Shown here piece by piece: positions 39,663 to 50,242 of a stretch of DNA of 64,000 nucleotides; position 1 is the first letter of the stretch, and each line of letters begins with the position of its first letter. The notes below the pieces were generated by a model. The model searched no databases, had not been told where the DNA came from, and saw only the letters and a program-made list of their open reading frames with translations. The stretch is from Tessaracoccus antarcticus. Lineage in GTDB: Bacteria > Actinomycetota > Actinomycetes > Propionibacteriales > Propionibacteriaceae. Where the stretch lies: assembly GCF_003688855.1 (NCBI RefSeq), contig NZ_REFW01000003.1:1-64000 (forward strand), written 5' to 3'. The translations under genes were made by a program, and so were the position numbers.

Positions 39663-40792
39663 CAGGCATCCTTCCGGGCCGAGGCGAGCATGGCTGTGAA
39701 GCGGTCGAACAGGTGGGTGGAGTCGTGCGGGCCGGCGGCGGCCTCGGGGTGGTACTGCACGGAGAAGGCGACCAGGTTCCCGTCGCGGTGCAATTCCAGC
39801 CCCTCCACCACGTTGTCGTTGAGGCAGATGTGACTGACGCGGGCAGTCCCGTAGGGGGTGTCGACGTCCACACCGATGGGTGCGTCCACGGCGAAGCCGT
39901 GGTTCTGGGCGGTGATCTCCACCTTGCCGGTGGTGAGGTCCTTCACGGGCTGGTTCAGGCCGCGGTGGCCGAACTTGAGCTTGTAGGTGTCGAAGCCCAG
40001 AGCCCTGCCGAACAGTTGGTTCCCGAAGCAGATCCCGAAGTACGGGATACCGGCGTCCAACACCTGCTGCAGCAGCGCGATGGGGCCGTCCGAGGCGGAC
40101 GGATCCCCCGGGCCGTTGGAGAAGAAGACGCCGTCGGGGTTGACGGCGGCGATGTCGTCGAACGTGGAGGTGGCAGGCAGCAGGTGCATCTCGATGCCCC
40201 GCTCCGCGAGCCGCTTGGGCGTCATGGACTTGATACCGAGGTCCAGTGCCGCCACCGTGAACTGCTTTGCACCATCGGCCGGCACCACCACGATCTCCTT
40301 CGTGGTGACCTCGGCTGCCAGATCGGCGCCCGCCATGGGCGCCTGCTGCAGGACGCGCTGCAGCAGCGCCTCTGCGTTGGTCTCGACCGTGGAGATGCCG
40401 ACGCGCATGGCCCCGGCCTCGCGGACGTGACGTGTCAGGGCGCGGGTGTCGATGTCGGCGATGCTGACGACGCCCTGACGTGCCAGTTCGGCGTCAAGGC
40501 TGCCCTTGGAGCGCCAGTTCGAGGGGCGCGGGGAGACGTCGCGCACCACGAGTCCGGCCACCCAGATCCGGGACGACTCGTCGTCCTCGTCGTTCCAGCC
40601 GGTGTTGCCGACGTGGGGGGCGGTGGTGAGCACCACCTGGCGGTGGTAGCTGGGGTCGGTGAGCAGCTCCTGGTAGCCGGACATGCCGGTGGAGAACACC
40701 AGCTCCCCGAAGGTTTCGCCGACGGCACCGAAGGAGCGACCACGGAATACGCGTCCGTCCTCCAAAACCAGAATTGCGGGCTGGGAACTCAT
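39662..40792 (-). CDS. carA: Carbamoyl-phosphate synthase small (glutaminase) subunit
   Basis: A 376-residue glutamine amidotransferase subunit. Class-I triad: Cys in [11 protein letters not shown] (here GICFGN, usual GICLGH), and a HPEAAAGP His/Glu pair in VQYHPEA. N-terminal [13 protein letters not shown] and [19 protein letters not shown] precedes the ATG as ribosome binding site. It lies 14 bp after nusB; pyrR, pyrB and pyrC, often found in this gap, are absent. Confidence 0.98.
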
Positions 40793-40806
40793 GCGTATCC
40801 TCGCGG

Positions 40807-41235
40807 TCAGTGTGTCGGTGGCTTCGTGGCCAGCACTCGGGAGAGCAGGCCATTGAGGAAGGCGGGTGAATCATCCGTGGAGAGGTCGCCGGCCAGTTTG
40901 AGGGCCTCGGCGATCACCGCGGATGGCGGGGTGTCGGTGTGGTCAATCTCGTAGACGGCGATCCGCGCGATGTTGCGGTCCAGCGCAGGCATCCGGTCCA
41001 GCGTCCAGCCACCGCTCACGCAGGCAATGATCCGCGCATCGATCTCGCGCTGGTCCGCGGCGATGCCGTGCACCAGTGCGACGGTCAGATCACGCAGCGT
41101 GGTCTCGCCCTGGGAACGGACCTCCATGAGAACCTCCACGGGAGCGACCCGGCGCAGTTCAGCGGCGTAGAGGATGTCCAGCGCGCCCTTGCGGGCCTTC
41201 GTCTGGGCGCCGTAGTGCGGTGTGGGTTCAGGCAC
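40807..41235 (-). CDS. nusB: Transcription antitermination factor NusB
   Basis: A 142-residue all-helical protein that with NusE (S10) binds boxA RNA for rRNA antitermination. The typical [14 protein letters not shown] start and a C-terminal [14 protein letters not shown] are present. The GTG at 41235 overlaps the last eight bases of efp, suggesting coupling; no other start fits the family length. Followed by carA. Confidence 0.93.
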   Translation of the reverse strand: MPEPTPHYGAQTKARKGALDILYAAELRRVAPVEVLMEVRSQGETTLRDLTVALVHGIAADQREIDARIIACVSGGWTLDRMPALDRNIARIAVYEIDHTDTPPSAVIAEALKLAGDLSTDDSPAFLNGLLSRVLATKPPTH

Positions 41236-41794
41236 TGGCTGCGCGGCCCTGGTAGGAGCCGTCCCGGGTGTCGACCTTGACCCTTTCACCCTGGGTGATG
41301 AACAGGGGCACCTGGATGACCTTGCCCGTCTCCAGGGTGGCCGGCTTGGTGCCGCCCGTGGAACGGTCGCCCTGCAGGCCGGGCTCGCTGTAGGTGATCT
41401 CCAGCTCCACGGAGGTGGGAAGCTCGATGAACAGCGGGTTGCCCTCGTGCATGGCGACGGTGGCGCCCTGGTTCTCCAGCATGTAGTCCTTGGCGTCGCC
41501 CACGGTCTCGGCGGGGACGTTGATCTGGTCGTACGTGCTGTTGTCCATGAAGACGTAGGCGTCGCCGTCCATGTAGAGGTATTGCATGTCGCGACGATCG
41601 ACGGTGGCGGTGTCCACCTTGGTGTCGGAGTTGAAGGTCTTGTCGACGATTTTCCCGGACAGGACGTGCTTCAACTTGGTGCGAACGATGGTGTTGCCCT
41701 TGCCGGGCTTGTGGTGCTGGAAGAACAAAACCTGCCACAGCTGACCGTCCAGGTCGAGCACCATGCCATTCTTCAGATCGTTGGTCGACGCCAC
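41228..41794 (-). CDS. efp: Translation elongation factor P
   Basis: A 188-residue, three-OB/KOW-domain factor that relieves ribosome stalling at polyproline. The loop KPGKG places a lysine at residue 32, the position modified or used unmodified in the family. GTG start at 41794 with AAAGGGGA upstream; the track of in-frame sequence from 41821 is not family-like. Typical efp-nusB pair, downstream of the aro genes. Confidence 0.97.
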   Translation of the reverse strand: MASTNDLKNGMVLDLDGQLWQVLFFQHHKPGKGNTIVRTKLKHVLSGKIVDKTFNSDTKVDTATVDRRDMQYLYMDGDAYVFMDNSTYDQINVPAETVGDAKDYMLENQGATVAMHEGNPLFIELPTSVELEITYSEPGLQGDRSTGGTKPATLETGKVIQVPLFITQGERVKVDTRDGSYQGRAASA

Positions 41795-42046
41795 AACGTC
41801 CCCTTTCGCCTCATGTTTCAAGGGCCTTGGGTGGGCCGACGCGAAAGTTTACCCAATCCGCGCGGCACTGGCCAACGGCCCTCTCAGAGGTGGACACGGA
41901 GGGGACCCACGGGCACCGGTTCGGGGGTCTCACACCAAAGGGGTGGAGTTCCACCCATTTCCGGTGATCTCCCTTGCCCTGACCTGAAAAGGCGCTAACT
42001 TTGAGTCAACGCGGCCGATTGGGGCCGCCCACCAAAGGAGACGCAT

Positions 42047-42256
42047 ATGGGTTTGGGCGACAAGATTTCGAACGCCGCCGAAGAGGCTCTTGGCAAGGCC
42101 AAGGAAGGCTTCGGTAAGGCAACGGACAACGATTCCCTCGAGGCCGAGGGCAAGATGGACCAGGGCAAGGCGAACGTCAAGCAGGGTGTTGAGGACGTCA
42201 AGGACTCCGCCGCGGGTGTGTTCAACGACGCAACCGACAAGCACGACAATCGCTGA
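42047..42256 (+). CDS. CsbD-family stress-response protein
   Basis: A 69-residue, highly charged protein (MGLGDKISNAAEEALGKAK; EAEGKMDQGKANVKQGVEDVKD) of the CsbD family, small general-stress proteins of unknown biochemistry. AAAGGAG eight bases upstream is a strong ribosome binding site, and a small hairpin GCGGCC/GGCCGC (42011-42028) lies in the leader. It is the only plus-strand gene inside the minus-strand aro-efp-pyr block, and ends at a strong terminator. Confidence 0.88.
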   Translation: MGLGDKISNAAEEALGKAKEGFGKATDNDSLEAEGKMDQGKANVKQGVEDVKDSAAGVFNDATDKHDNR

Positions 42257-42282
42257 CCCACAGGTCTTCTGACCTCAGCAGG

Positions 42283-42318
42283 AAGGAGCCGGGACCCTTT
42301 GGGGTTCCGGCTCCTTTT
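42283..42318 (+). terminator. Rho-independent terminator after csbD-like gene
   Basis: A 15-bp stem (AAGGAGCCGGGACCC with GGGTTCCGGCTCCTT, one G-T wobble) closes a small loop and runs into TTTT. The stem is symmetrical enough to serve the convergent aroB transcript as well. Confidence 0.85.
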
Positions 42319-42343
42319 GCGTGCGGATGAGGTGTCCACGGAC

Positions 42344-43426
42344 TCACCCGGCGACGGCATGGGCGTAGGCCGCGGCGAGGGCGGCCTCCTGTGGTGCATC
42401 GATGATGACGGGGCGGCCCTGCGCTGCCAGACCCACCAGTCGCAGGGTGGCGCCACGCGCCTTCTTGTCCAGGCTCATGAGCTGCCGCAGCGGCGGCCAG
42501 GCGTCGCGTTGGTAGGAGGTGGGCAGACCCAGACCCTCCAGCAAATCACGGTGCCGGGCGACGAGGCCGGGGTCCAGGCCGAGGAGTCGATGCGACACTT
42601 CCGCCATCCACACCATGCCGATGCTGATGGCCTGGCCGTGTCGCAACCGGTAGGACTCACGGGCTTCGATGGCATGGCCCAGCGTGTGGCCGTAGTTGAG
42701 GGCTTCGCGCCCCACCTTGGCCCCGGACGATGTGCGTTCCGTGAGGTCGCCGGCCACGACGGCCGCCTTGACGGCCACCGCACGGCCCACCAGTTCGGCG
42801 AACCTGTCGGATCGGGTGTCGGTGGCATCCGCGAGGTCTGCCTCGGCGAGACGCAGGATCTCGGCGTCGGCGATGAAGCCGCACTTGACGACCTCTGCCA
42901 TGCCGGAGGCCACCTCGGTGGCTGGCAGGTCGTCGAGCAGCGCAAGATCTGCGAGGACGGCGAGGGGTTCGTGGAAGGCCCCCACGAGGTTCTTGCCGGC
43001 GTTGAGGTTGATCCCCGTCTTGCCACCCACTGCAGCATCCACCATGCCCAGCACTGATGTCGGAACACACACGAAGGCCACGCCGCGCAGCCACGTGGCC
43101 GCGACGAAGCCTGCCAGGTCGGTGGCCGATCCCCCGCCGACGCCGACGATGACGTCGTTGCGGGTGAACCCCGCCCCCGCCAGTTCATCCCAGCAGCGGG
43201 CCAGGACCTGCGGCGTCTTGCCCGCCTCGGCGTCGGGTACCTCGATGACGGTGGTGGGGCGACCCTGCGTGAGGGCCCTCACCCTGTCCGCGAGATGACG
43301 CAACGGTTCGGAGACGATCACGGCAACCCGGTCGGCACCCTCCAGTGCGGTGGGCAGCGCGTCGAGGGCACCGCGGGCGATGGTGACGTCGTAGGGGCCG
43401 AGCGTTGAGCCGACCCGGATGATCAC
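42344..43426 (-). CDS. aroB: 3-dehydroquinate synthase
   Basis: A 360-residue NAD- and metal-dependent enzyme for the second shikimate step. Motifs: DAEAGKTPQVLARCWDEL, VGVGGGSATDLAGFVAATW (NAD site), KTGINLNAGKNLVGAFHEP, and metal ligands in EVVKCGFI and NYGHTLGHAIE. GTG start at 43426 overlaps the aroK stop (GTGA); the longer upstream frame belongs to aroK shadow. Last of the aro set before csbD. Confidence 0.96.
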   Translation of the reverse strand: MIIRVGSTLGPYDVTIARGALDALPTALEGADRVAVIVSEPLRHLADRVRALTQGRPTTVIEVPDAEAGKTPQVLARCWDELAGAGFTRNDVIVGVGGGSATDLAGFVAATWLRGVAFVCVPTSVLGMVDAAVGGKTGINLNAGKNLVGAFHEPLAVLADLALLDDLPATEVASGMAEVVKCGFIADAEILRLAEADLADATDTRSDRFAELVGRAVAVKAAVVAGDLTERTSSGAKVGREALNYGHTLGHAIEARESYRLRHGQAISIGMVWMAEVSHRLLGLDPGLVARHRDLLEGLGLPTSYQRDAWPPLRQLMSLDKKARGATLRLVGLAAQGRPVIIDAPQEAALAAAYAHAVAG

Positions 43427-43923
43427 GAGGCGGCCCGGCGCGTCGCGGCGAGTTCGGCAGCCACCTCGGAGGGCCGCCGGTTGTCCGTCATGACGCGGGT
43501 GGTGGCCACCTCCTCGTAGAGCGGGGTCCGTTCGCGCAGGAGTTCGATGAGGCGTCCCCGCACGTTGCCCATCAGCAGTGGGCGCACGGTGTTCATGCCG
43601 ACGCGACGGGTGGCCTGGGAAATGGAGACCTCCAGCCACACCACGTCGTGACCGACGAGCGCCGTGCGGATGCGGGGGTTGAGGACGGCGCCCCCGCCCA
43701 GCGAGACAACGCCGTCGCCCTCGATCAGTTCCAGGGTGGCGGACTCCTCCAGCTCCCGGAAGTGGGCCTCACCGTCATCAGCGAAGATCTCGCCGATGGG
43801 CTTGCCCACCACTTCCTCGATGCGTGCGTCGACGTCCACGAAGACGGTGTCCAGTTTGGCGGCCAGGAGGCGACCCACGGAGCTCTTCCCAGCTCCCGGT
43901 GCCCCGATCAGCACGATGCTCAT
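43423..43923 (-). CDS. aroK: Shikimate kinase
   Basis: A 166-residue kinase phosphorylating shikimate. P-loop [13 protein letters not shown], shikimate-binding [14 protein letters not shown], and the VVSLGGGAV segment; lid NTVRPLLMG. Coupled on both sides: its ATG overlaps the aroC stop (ATGA) and its stop overlaps aroB. Confidence 0.96.
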   Translation of the reverse strand: MSIVLIGAPGAGKSSVGRLLAAKLDTVFVDVDARIEEVVGKPIGEIFADDGEAHFRELEESATLELIEGDGVVSLGGGAVLNPRIRTALVGHDVVWLEVSISQATRRVGMNTVRPLLMGNVRGRLIELLRERTPLYEEVATTRVMTDNRRPSEVAAELAATRRAAS

Positions 43924-45116
43924 GCGCTCACCTGCAGACCACGTTCGCGGATTCGCGCCAGGTAGGACTCCGCGTTGCGGCGGGTCTCGGCGACGGAATC
44001 GCCCCCGAACTTGTCGAGGACTGCTTCCGCCAGCACGAGTGCCACCATGGCCTCGGCCACGACACCCGCGGCCGGCACAGCGCAGACGTCGCTGCGCTGG
44101 TGGTGGGCGGATGCTTCCTGGCCCGTGGCGGTGTCGATGGTGCGCAGCGCCCGCGGGACGGTCGCGATGGGTTTCATGGCGGCGCGGACGCGCAGCACCT
44201 CGCCCGTGGACATGCCCCCCTCGGTGCCTCCGGAGTGGCCGGTGGCGCGGGCGATCCGTCCGCCGTCGAGGACGATCTCGTCGTGCGCGTCGGAGCCGCG
44301 TCGCCGCGCCAGCCCGAAGCCGTCGCCCACCTCGACACCCTTGATGGCCTGGATGCCCATGAGCGCACCGGCCAGCTTGGCGTCCAGGCGACGATCACCC
44401 TGGCTGTGGGAGCCGAGTCCCGGTGGCAGCCCCCAGGCGAGGACCTCCACGACGCCACCCATGGTGTCGCCCTCCTTCTTGCAGGCCTCGACCTCGGCCA
44501 GCATCGCCTCGGCGGCACGTTCGTCGAAGCAGCGCACCGGGCTGGCGTCGATGGCGTCAAGGTCGTCGGGGCGCGGCAGGTCGACGCGCGTGGCCGCCAC
44601 GGGTCCCATCTCCACGACGTGGCTCAGCACCCGTACGCCCAGCGCCTGCTCAAGGAAGGCGCTCGCGATGGTGCCGAGCGCCACCCGGGCGGCCGTCTCG
44701 CGGGCGGAGGCCCGCTCGAGGATGGGGCGGGCCTCGTCGAAGTCGTACTTCTGCATCCCCGCCAGGTCGGCGTGGCCCGGGCGGGGGCGGGTGAGCTTGG
44801 CGTTGCGGGCCAGCGCGGCCAGGACGTCCTCGTCGACCTCACCCGGTGCCATGACCTCTTCCCACTTGGGCCACTCGGTGTTGCCGATCATGATGGCGAT
44901 GGGGGAACCAAGCGTTTCGCCGTGGCGGAAACCGCCCAGCAGTGCGAGCTCGTCGGCCTCGAACTTCATGCGGGCCCCACGGCCGACACCCAACTTGCGT
45001 CGCGCCAGGTTCGCAGCGATCTCCGGGACGCCCACGCGGACGTGGGCGGGTATGCCCTCCATGGTCGCTATCAGTGCTTGGCCGTGCGATTCACCGGCGG
45101 TCAGGTATCGGAGCAT
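43920..45116 (-). CDS. aroC: Chorismate synthase
   Basis: A 398-residue FMNH2-dependent enzyme making chorismate from EPSP. Motifs: [46 protein letters not shown], and [16 protein letters not shown] with two catalytic histidines region. The ATG at 45116 is preferred over 45125 because GGAAGA then lies at usable distance. Product feeds tyrA further left. Confidence 0.97.
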   Translation of the reverse strand: MLRYLTAGESHGQALIATMEGIPAHVRVGVPEIAANLARRKLGVGRGARMKFEADELALLGGFRHGETLGSPIAIMIGNTEWPKWEEVMAPGEVDEDVLAALARNAKLTRPRPGHADLAGMQKYDFDEARPILERASARETAARVALGTIASAFLEQALGVRVLSHVVEMGPVAATRVDLPRPDDLDAIDASPVRCFDERAAEAMLAEVEACKKEGDTMGGVVEVLAWGLPPGLGSHSQGDRRLDAKLAGALMGIQAIKGVEVGDGFGLARRRGSDAHDEIVLDGGRIARATGHSGGTEGGMSTGEVLRVRAAMKPIATVPRALRTIDTATGQEASAHHQRSDVCAVPAAGVVAEAMVALVLAEAVLDKFGGDSVAETRRNAESYLARIRERGLQVSA

Positions 45117-45146
45117 GCGGGCCATTCTTCCATCAAAGCGCGGCGG

Positions 45147-45968
45147 TCATTTTCTCGTCCGACGCCGGAGCTCGGCGGCGGCTGCCTCATGGCAGTCCTC
45201 GAAGGTGACCGCCCCGCCCGTGAGGAGGTGGAACTGGTCAACGGCCTGGCCGGCCAGCAGGTCGAGCCCCGTCAGCACCGTGTGATCGGCGGTGGCGGCG
45301 GCGCCCAGCGGCGTGGGCCACGGGTCGTAGACGGCGTCGAAGAGCCACGGCGCGGCATCGGCCCACCCCTGTGCGTGGGGTTGCGTGGCTGCAGCGGGGA
45401 TGGTGTTGGCCACGAGGTCAGTCTCGGGCAGGTGGAACCCCAGCGGCTGGACGGTGGTGTCGACGCCCAGCGCGATGCCGAGCTCGACGATGCGGGTGGC
45501 GCGGGTGGTGTCGCGGGCCAGGATCACCACCCGGGTCAGGTGGAGGCCCGCCAGCGCCACGAGGAGCGAGCGTGCCGTCGCGCCGTTGCCGACGATGGCG
45601 GCCGTGCGGGGCGTCGACAGACCACGGGCACGCCAGGCGCGGACGAATCCGGGGACGTCGGTGTTGTGGACGGTGGGGGTGCGCCCCGGTGTTGAGTCCC
45701 GCATCACGAGCGTGTTGCCCGCGCCGACCAGTCGCGTGACATGGTCCGGTTCACCGAACGCGACGATGGCCTCCTTGTGGGGGGCCGTGACGCTGAGCCC
45801 CGCCCACTCGTCGTCGGCGAGGCAGCCGGAGACGAAGCCCTCCAGGTCATCCGGGGCGACGGTGACAGCGTCGTAGCGCCAGTCGAGTCCGAGGCGTCTG
45901 TAGCCGTCGCGGTGGATGGCCGGGGACAGCGAGTGTTCGGCCGGATCACCGATGAGTGCGCAGCGCAT
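45147..45968 (-). CDS. aroE: Shikimate dehydrogenase
   Basis: A 273-residue NADP-dependent oxidoreductase. GDPAEHSLSPAIHRDGY (substrate loop), SVTAPHKEA with catalytic Lys (usual NVTxPxK), HNTDVPGF with catalytic Asp, and NGATARSLLVAL dinucleotide motif (degenerate from GAGGAARA). ATG at 45968; the GTG one codon upstream touches the mltG stop. Confidence 0.93.
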   Translation of the reverse strand: MRCALIGDPAEHSLSPAIHRDGYRRLGLDWRYDAVTVAPDDLEGFVSGCLADDEWAGLSVTAPHKEAIVAFGEPDHVTRLVGAGNTLVMRDSTPGRTPTVHNTDVPGFVRAWRARGLSTPRTAAIVGNGATARSLLVALAGLHLTRVVILARDTTRATRIVELGIALGVDTTVQPLGFHLPETDLVANTIPAAATQPHAQGWADAAPWLFDAVYDPWPTPLGAAATADHTVLTGLDLLAGQAVDQFHLLTGGAVTFEDCHEAAAAELRRRTRK

Positions 45969-45971
45969 CAC

Positions 45972-47102
45972 TCAGCTGCACCGGCCGGTGTTCGCCTGGC
46001 ACCACGCCTGGAACTTGGCCACGTTGACAGCATGCTCTGCGGCGGTATTGGCGAAGGCGGTCTCCCCCGTGTCGAGGTTGACGGTGGTGAAGAACAACGC
46101 GGTGATGTCGGCGGGCTGCAGCGCGGCCTCGAGTGCGGCCTTGCCCGGGTTGCTGATGGCGCCGGGCGGCAGGCCCTTGTAGAGGTAGGTGTTGTACGGC
46201 GAGTCTGTGGCGCGATCCGCGGCCGTCGTGGTGACCCTGTCGAAGACGCCGATGGCGAAGTGGACGGTGGAGTCGAACTGCAGCGGCATGTCCGCCCTGA
46301 GGCGGTTGTAGATGACGGCCGCCACCTTGGGCCTGTCCTCGGCCCTGGCAGCTTCACGTTCGATGATGGAGGCCACCGTCACGATGTTGAAGGGGTCGAC
46401 GCCGAGGGCCTGGGCGCCACCCACGAGGTTGATGTCGGCGGCCACTTTGTTGAACTGGGCGGACTGGGAGCGGAAGATGCGGGCCGGGTCAACCGGTTCA
46501 CCGACACGATAGGTGTCCGGGAACATGAAGCCCTCGAGCTTGCCGCGCGACCAGTCCGGCAGCCCGAGGTCGGCGCCGTTGATGGCAGCCGCCAGTTCCT
46601 GGCGGGTGATCTTCTGGCCCTGCTTCACCAGCTGTTCCTCGATGAGCGTCCACTGCTGCCCGAGGATCTTCCCCTCGGGGATGGTGATCTCGATGAGCAC
46701 CAGGTTGTTGGGGTCGAGCAACATGTCCAGAGCGGTCTTGGCGGGGAGCTCGGTGAGCAACCTGTACCTGCCTGCCTGGAGCTTGGCTGAATCAGGGTTC
46801 TTGTTCGCCACCTTGCGGAAGGTGCCGGTGGACTTGATGACGCCCTCCTCGGTGAGGATGTCGCCGATCTGGGTGATGGAGGCGCCGTTGGGCACCACCA
46901 CCTCCACCTTCTTGACCCCGTCGCCGATGTAGTCATCCTCGGTGCGGAACGCCGTCCAGGCCTCGTCCGCCTTCTGGTAGACAAACAGTCCGCCACCCAC
47001 GAGGACGGCGATCGAGAGAAGCACCGCGAACGCGCTGCGCGCGTGGTAGCCGATCTTCTGCCAGTTGAACTTGCCGTCGTTGTCGACGAATGCTGGGCTC
47101 AC
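45972..47102 (-). CDS. mltG: Endolytic murein transglycosylase MltG
   Basis: A 376-residue single-pass membrane enzyme that cuts nascent peptidoglycan and limits strand length. One membrane helix at about residues 22-42 (AFAVLLSIAVLVGGGLFVY), then the periplasm-side/extracytoplasmic YceG domain with LEGFMFPDTYRVG, VASIIEREAARAEDRPKVAAV (catalytic Glu) and PYNTYLYKGLPPGAISNPG. GTG start overlapping the ruvX stop. Sits in the alaS-ruvX-mltG-aroE order common to actinobacteria. Confidence 0.95.
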   Translation of the reverse strand: MSPAFVDNDGKFNWQKIGYHARSAFAVLLSIAVLVGGGLFVYQKADEAWTAFRTEDDYIGDGVKKVEVVVPNGASITQIGDILTEEGVIKSTGTFRKVANKNPDSAKLQAGRYRLLTELPAKTALDMLLDPNNLVLIEITIPEGKILGQQWTLIEEQLVKQGQKITRQELAAAINGADLGLPDWSRGKLEGFMFPDTYRVGEPVDPARIFRSQSAQFNKVAADINLVGGAQALGVDPFNIVTVASIIEREAARAEDRPKVAAVIYNRLRADMPLQFDSTVHFAIGVFDRVTTTAADRATDSPYNTYLYKGLPPGAISNPGKAALEAALQPADITALFFTTVNLDTGETAFANTAAEHAVNVAKFQAWCQANTGRCS

Positions 47103-47572
47103 GATGCCTCTCCTTCTCCGACGGGCTCACCGGCGAGCGACGAGGTGCGCGCCTCCCACTCGATGGCCCGCTGCAGGATCTCCACTGCGGCCGCCTGGTC
47201 AATCATGCGTCGTTGCTGCTTGGCGCGGTGTCCCGCCCCGGACAGGCTACGCGAAGCCGACGCCGTGCTCATGCGCTCATCGATGAGTCTCACGGGCAGC
47301 GGCGACACGAGGGCGGCGAGCGCCTCGGCCTTGTCCATCACGAACTTCGCGGCCTGCTGCCGCTCCCCCGACAGGGTCAGCGGGAGCCCGACGTAGATGG
47401 CCCCCGGCTCGTACTCTGCCGCAAGGGCGGCGATGCGCTGGAGTTCCTGCGCCCCCGCCTGCACCGTCTCCACGGGGTAGGACAACGTGGTACCTGCATT
47501 GCACGCGGCCACCCCGATCCGGACCTTGCCCCAGTCGACGCCCATCCGGCCCCCGGCCGGGGCGTCAGCCAC
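47099..47572 (-). CDS. ruvX: YqgF/RuvX family RNase H-fold nuclease
   Basis: A 157-residue RNase H-like protein, linked to pre-16S rRNA 5' processing. Motifs: GVDWGKVRIGVA (first Asp), YVGLPLTLSGE, and DERMSTASASR (late acidic residue). GTG start at 47572 overlaps the alaS stop by eight bases; an in-frame ATG at 47545 is an alternative. Stop overlaps mltG. Confidence 0.93.
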   Translation of the reverse strand: MADAPAGGRMGVDWGKVRIGVAACNAGTTLSYPVETVQAGAQELQRIAALAAEYEPGAIYVGLPLTLSGERQQAAKFVMDKAEALAALVSPLPVRLIDERMSTASASRSLSGAGHRAKQQRRMIDQAAAVEILQRAIEWEARTSSLAGEPVGEGEAS

Positions 47573-50219
47573 GATGGGCCAGCTCCGACTCGATGGCCGC
47601 CAGCGCCTGGCCTGCGGCCTCCGGCTTCGTGCCGCCGCCCTGGGCCATGTCGTCGCGGCCTCCACCCTTGCCGCCCAGGGCGGCGCAGGCCTTGGCGATG
47701 AGCGCGCCCGCCTTCAGGCCCAACCCCCGGGCAGCGTCGTTGGTGGCCACGAGGGCTGCGGCCCTGCCGTCGGCGCCACCAATGAGCGCGACGACAGCAG
47801 CCTCGGTCCCGAGCCGGTCCCGCAGATCCGTGGCCAGGGTGCGCAGGTCGCCACCTGAGACCCCAGGGAGCTCCACGCCGAGGTACCTGACCCCCGCGAT
47901 GTCGCGGACCTGGCTGGTCAACTGGCCAGCGTTGGCGCGCAGTTGCGCGGCATTGAGGGCGGCGATCTGCTTCTCGGCGTCCTTGAGCTGGTGGATGAGC
48001 TTCTCCACGCGAGGGACGACCTGGTCGGGTTGCACCCGCAGTGTCTCGGTGAGCGTGTTCACGAGCGCGCGCTCGGCGGCGAACTGCCGGAACGCGTCCC
48101 GTGCCACCAGCGCCTCGACACGGCGCACGCCGGAGCCGATGGACTGCTCGCCCACGAGGTTGATGACCCCGATCTGGCTGGTGTTGGGCACGTGCGTGCC
48201 GCCGCAGAGTTCCCGCGACCACGCGCCGGCGAGCTCCACCATCCGCACGATCGGTGGGTACTTCTCCCCGAACATGGCCATGGCCCCCATGGCGGTGGCG
48301 TCCTCCAGCTTCATCGACGCGGATGTGACCTCGAAGGAGTCACGGATGGCGTCGTTGGCGCGCTGCTCCACTTCCTGGCGAAGCGCCGGGGACATGCCGG
48401 TGGGCGAGGAGTAGTCGAAGCGCATGTAGCCGGGCTTGTTGTAGGACCCGGCCTGTGTGGCGCTGGGGCCGACGAGCTCGCGCAGCGCGGCGTGGATGAT
48501 GTGGGTGGCGGTGTGCGCCTGGCACGATCCGCGTCGCGCCTCTGCGTCGACGACGGCGCGGGCGTGTGCGCCCGAGATCAGCTCCCCCAGAACCCGGACG
48601 CGGTGCACGGCAAGTCCGGGGACGGGGCGCTGGACGTCGAGGACTTCCAGGGAGTACCCGTCGCCCGTGATCATCCCGTGGTCGGCGTCCTGGCCGCCCG
48701 CCTCCGCGTAGAAGGGGGTCTCCGCCAGCACCACCTCGACGACGTCACCGTCGCCCGCGCGGTCGGTGACGACGCCGTCGGCGATGATGCCTGCCACGTG
48801 TGTCTCGATGTCCAGGTCGGTGTAGCCGAGGAACGGGACCTCACCGGTGTCACGGATCTGGCGGTACGCCTCGGTGCTGGCGGCGCCGCCCTTCTTCGAC
48901 TTCGCGTCGGCGCGCGCACGCTCCTTCTGCTCCGTCATGAGTGCGTTGAACCTGTCCCGGTCCACGGCAAGGCCCTGCTCGGCGGCCATTTCCATGGTGA
49001 GGTCAATGGGGAAGCCGTAGGTGTCGTGCAGTTGGAACGCCTGCTCCGCAGGCAACGAGGTCTCCCCCGCCTGCTTCGCACGGGTGGCGGCAGTGTCGAG
49101 GATGACGGTGCCCGAGGCCAGGGTGCGGCGGAAGGACTCCTCCTCGGTGGCCGACACCGAAACGATCCGGTCCCAGGCACCATCGATGTCCGGGTAGGAG
49201 CCGCGCATCGCGTCGCGGCTGATGGGCAGCAGCTCTCCGAGGACCCGGTCACCCACACCCAGCAGCCGCATGGCGCGGATACTGCGGCGCATGAGCCGGC
49301 GCAGCACGTAGCCGCGGGCCTCGTTGCCGGGGGTGACACCGTCGGTCATGAGCATCAGGGAGCTGCGGATGTGGTCGGCCACCACCCGGAAGCGGACGTC
49401 GTCGGCCGGGTCGGCGCCGTAGCGACGGCCGGACAACTCACAGGCGCGCTGGATGACGGGGAAGACCTCGTCGATCTCGTACATGTTGTTGACGCCCTGC
49501 AGCAGCAGCGCCGTGCGCTCCAGCCCACAGCCCGTGTCGATGTTGCGGGTGGCCAGCGGGCGGGCGACGTCGAAGTCGTCCTTGGCGCGCACCGCGGAGA
49601 GTTCCTGGGTCTGGAACACGAGGTTCCAGATCTCCAGGAAACGGTCCTCGTCGACCTCGGGGCCGCCGTCCGGCCCGAAGGCCGGGCCGCGGTCGATGTA
49701 GATCTCCGAGCAGGGGCCGCCTGGGCCGGGAACGCCCATGTGCCAGTAGTTGTCCTTCAGCCCGCGCTCCTGAATGTGGGCGCGCGGGATGCCCACCTTC
49801 TGCCACAGGTCGATGGTCTCGGTGTCACCGTGGAGAGCCGTCACCCAGACCTTGTCGGCGTCGAAACCCCAGTTGCCGTCGGCGACGCTGCCCGTGACCA
49901 GTTCGAAGGCGTAGGCGATGGCCTCTTCCTTGAAGTAGTCACCGAAGGAGAAGTTGCCGTTCATCTGGAAGAAGGTGCCGTGCCGGGTGGTGACTCCCAC
50001 CTCGTCGATGTCGAGGGTCCGAACGCATTTCTGCACCGAGACGGCCCGTGCGAAGGGTGCCTTCTCCTCCCCGAGGAAGTACGGCTTGAACGGCACCATG
50101 CCGGCGTTCACGAACAGGAGCGTGGGGTCGTTGTACAACAGCGAGCTGCTGGGGACCACCGTGTGGTCGTTGCGCTCGAAGAAGTTGATGAACCGGCTCC
50201 GGATGTCGGAGGTCTTCAT
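47565..50219 (-). CDS. alaS: Alanyl-tRNA synthetase
   Basis: An 884-residue class II synthetase. Class II core with FFERNDHTVVPSSSLLYNDPTLLFVNAGM and the R-rich motif 2/3 region, an editing domain with the AlaX-type zinc site (HTATHIIHAAL and CGGTHV), and a C-terminal DHHA1-like C-Ala domain (GGADGRAAALVA). It attaches alanine to tRNA-Ala and clears Ser/Gly. Followed by ruvX with overlap. Confidence 0.98.
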   Translation of the reverse strand: MKTSDIRSRFINFFERNDHTVVPSSSLLYNDPTLLFVNAGMVPFKPYFLGEEKAPFARAVSVQKCVRTLDIDEVGVTTRHGTFFQMNGNFSFGDYFKEEAIAYAFELVTGSVADGNWGFDADKVWVTALHGDTETIDLWQKVGIPRAHIQERGLKDNYWHMGVPGPGGPCSEIYIDRGPAFGPDGGPEVDEDRFLEIWNLVFQTQELSAVRAKDDFDVARPLATRNIDTGCGLERTALLLQGVNNMYEIDEVFPVIQRACELSGRRYGADPADDVRFRVVADHIRSSLMLMTDGVTPGNEARGYVLRRLMRRSIRAMRLLGVGDRVLGELLPISRDAMRGSYPDIDGAWDRIVSVSATEEESFRRTLASGTVILDTAATRAKQAGETSLPAEQAFQLHDTYGFPIDLTMEMAAEQGLAVDRDRFNALMTEQKERARADAKSKKGGAASTEAYRQIRDTGEVPFLGYTDLDIETHVAGIIADGVVTDRAGDGDVVEVVLAETPFYAEAGGQDADHGMITGDGYSLEVLDVQRPVPGLAVHRVRVLGELISGAHARAVVDAEARRGSCQAHTATHIIHAALRELVGPSATQAGSYNKPGYMRFDYSSPTGMSPALRQEVEQRANDAIRDSFEVTSASMKLEDATAMGAMAMFGEKYPPIVRMVELAGAWSRELCGGTHVPNTSQIGVINLVGEQSIGSGVRRVEALVARDAFRQFAAERALVNTLTETLRVQPDQVVPRVEKLIHQLKDAEKQIAALNAAQLRANAGQLTSQVRDIAGVRYLGVELPGVSGGDLRTLATDLRDRLGTEAAVVALIGGADGRAAALVATNDAARGLGLKAGALIAKACAALGGKGGGRDDMAQGGGTKPEAAGQALAAIESELAHRG

Positions 50220-50242
50220 GCTGGGGTATCCCTAGGGTTGTG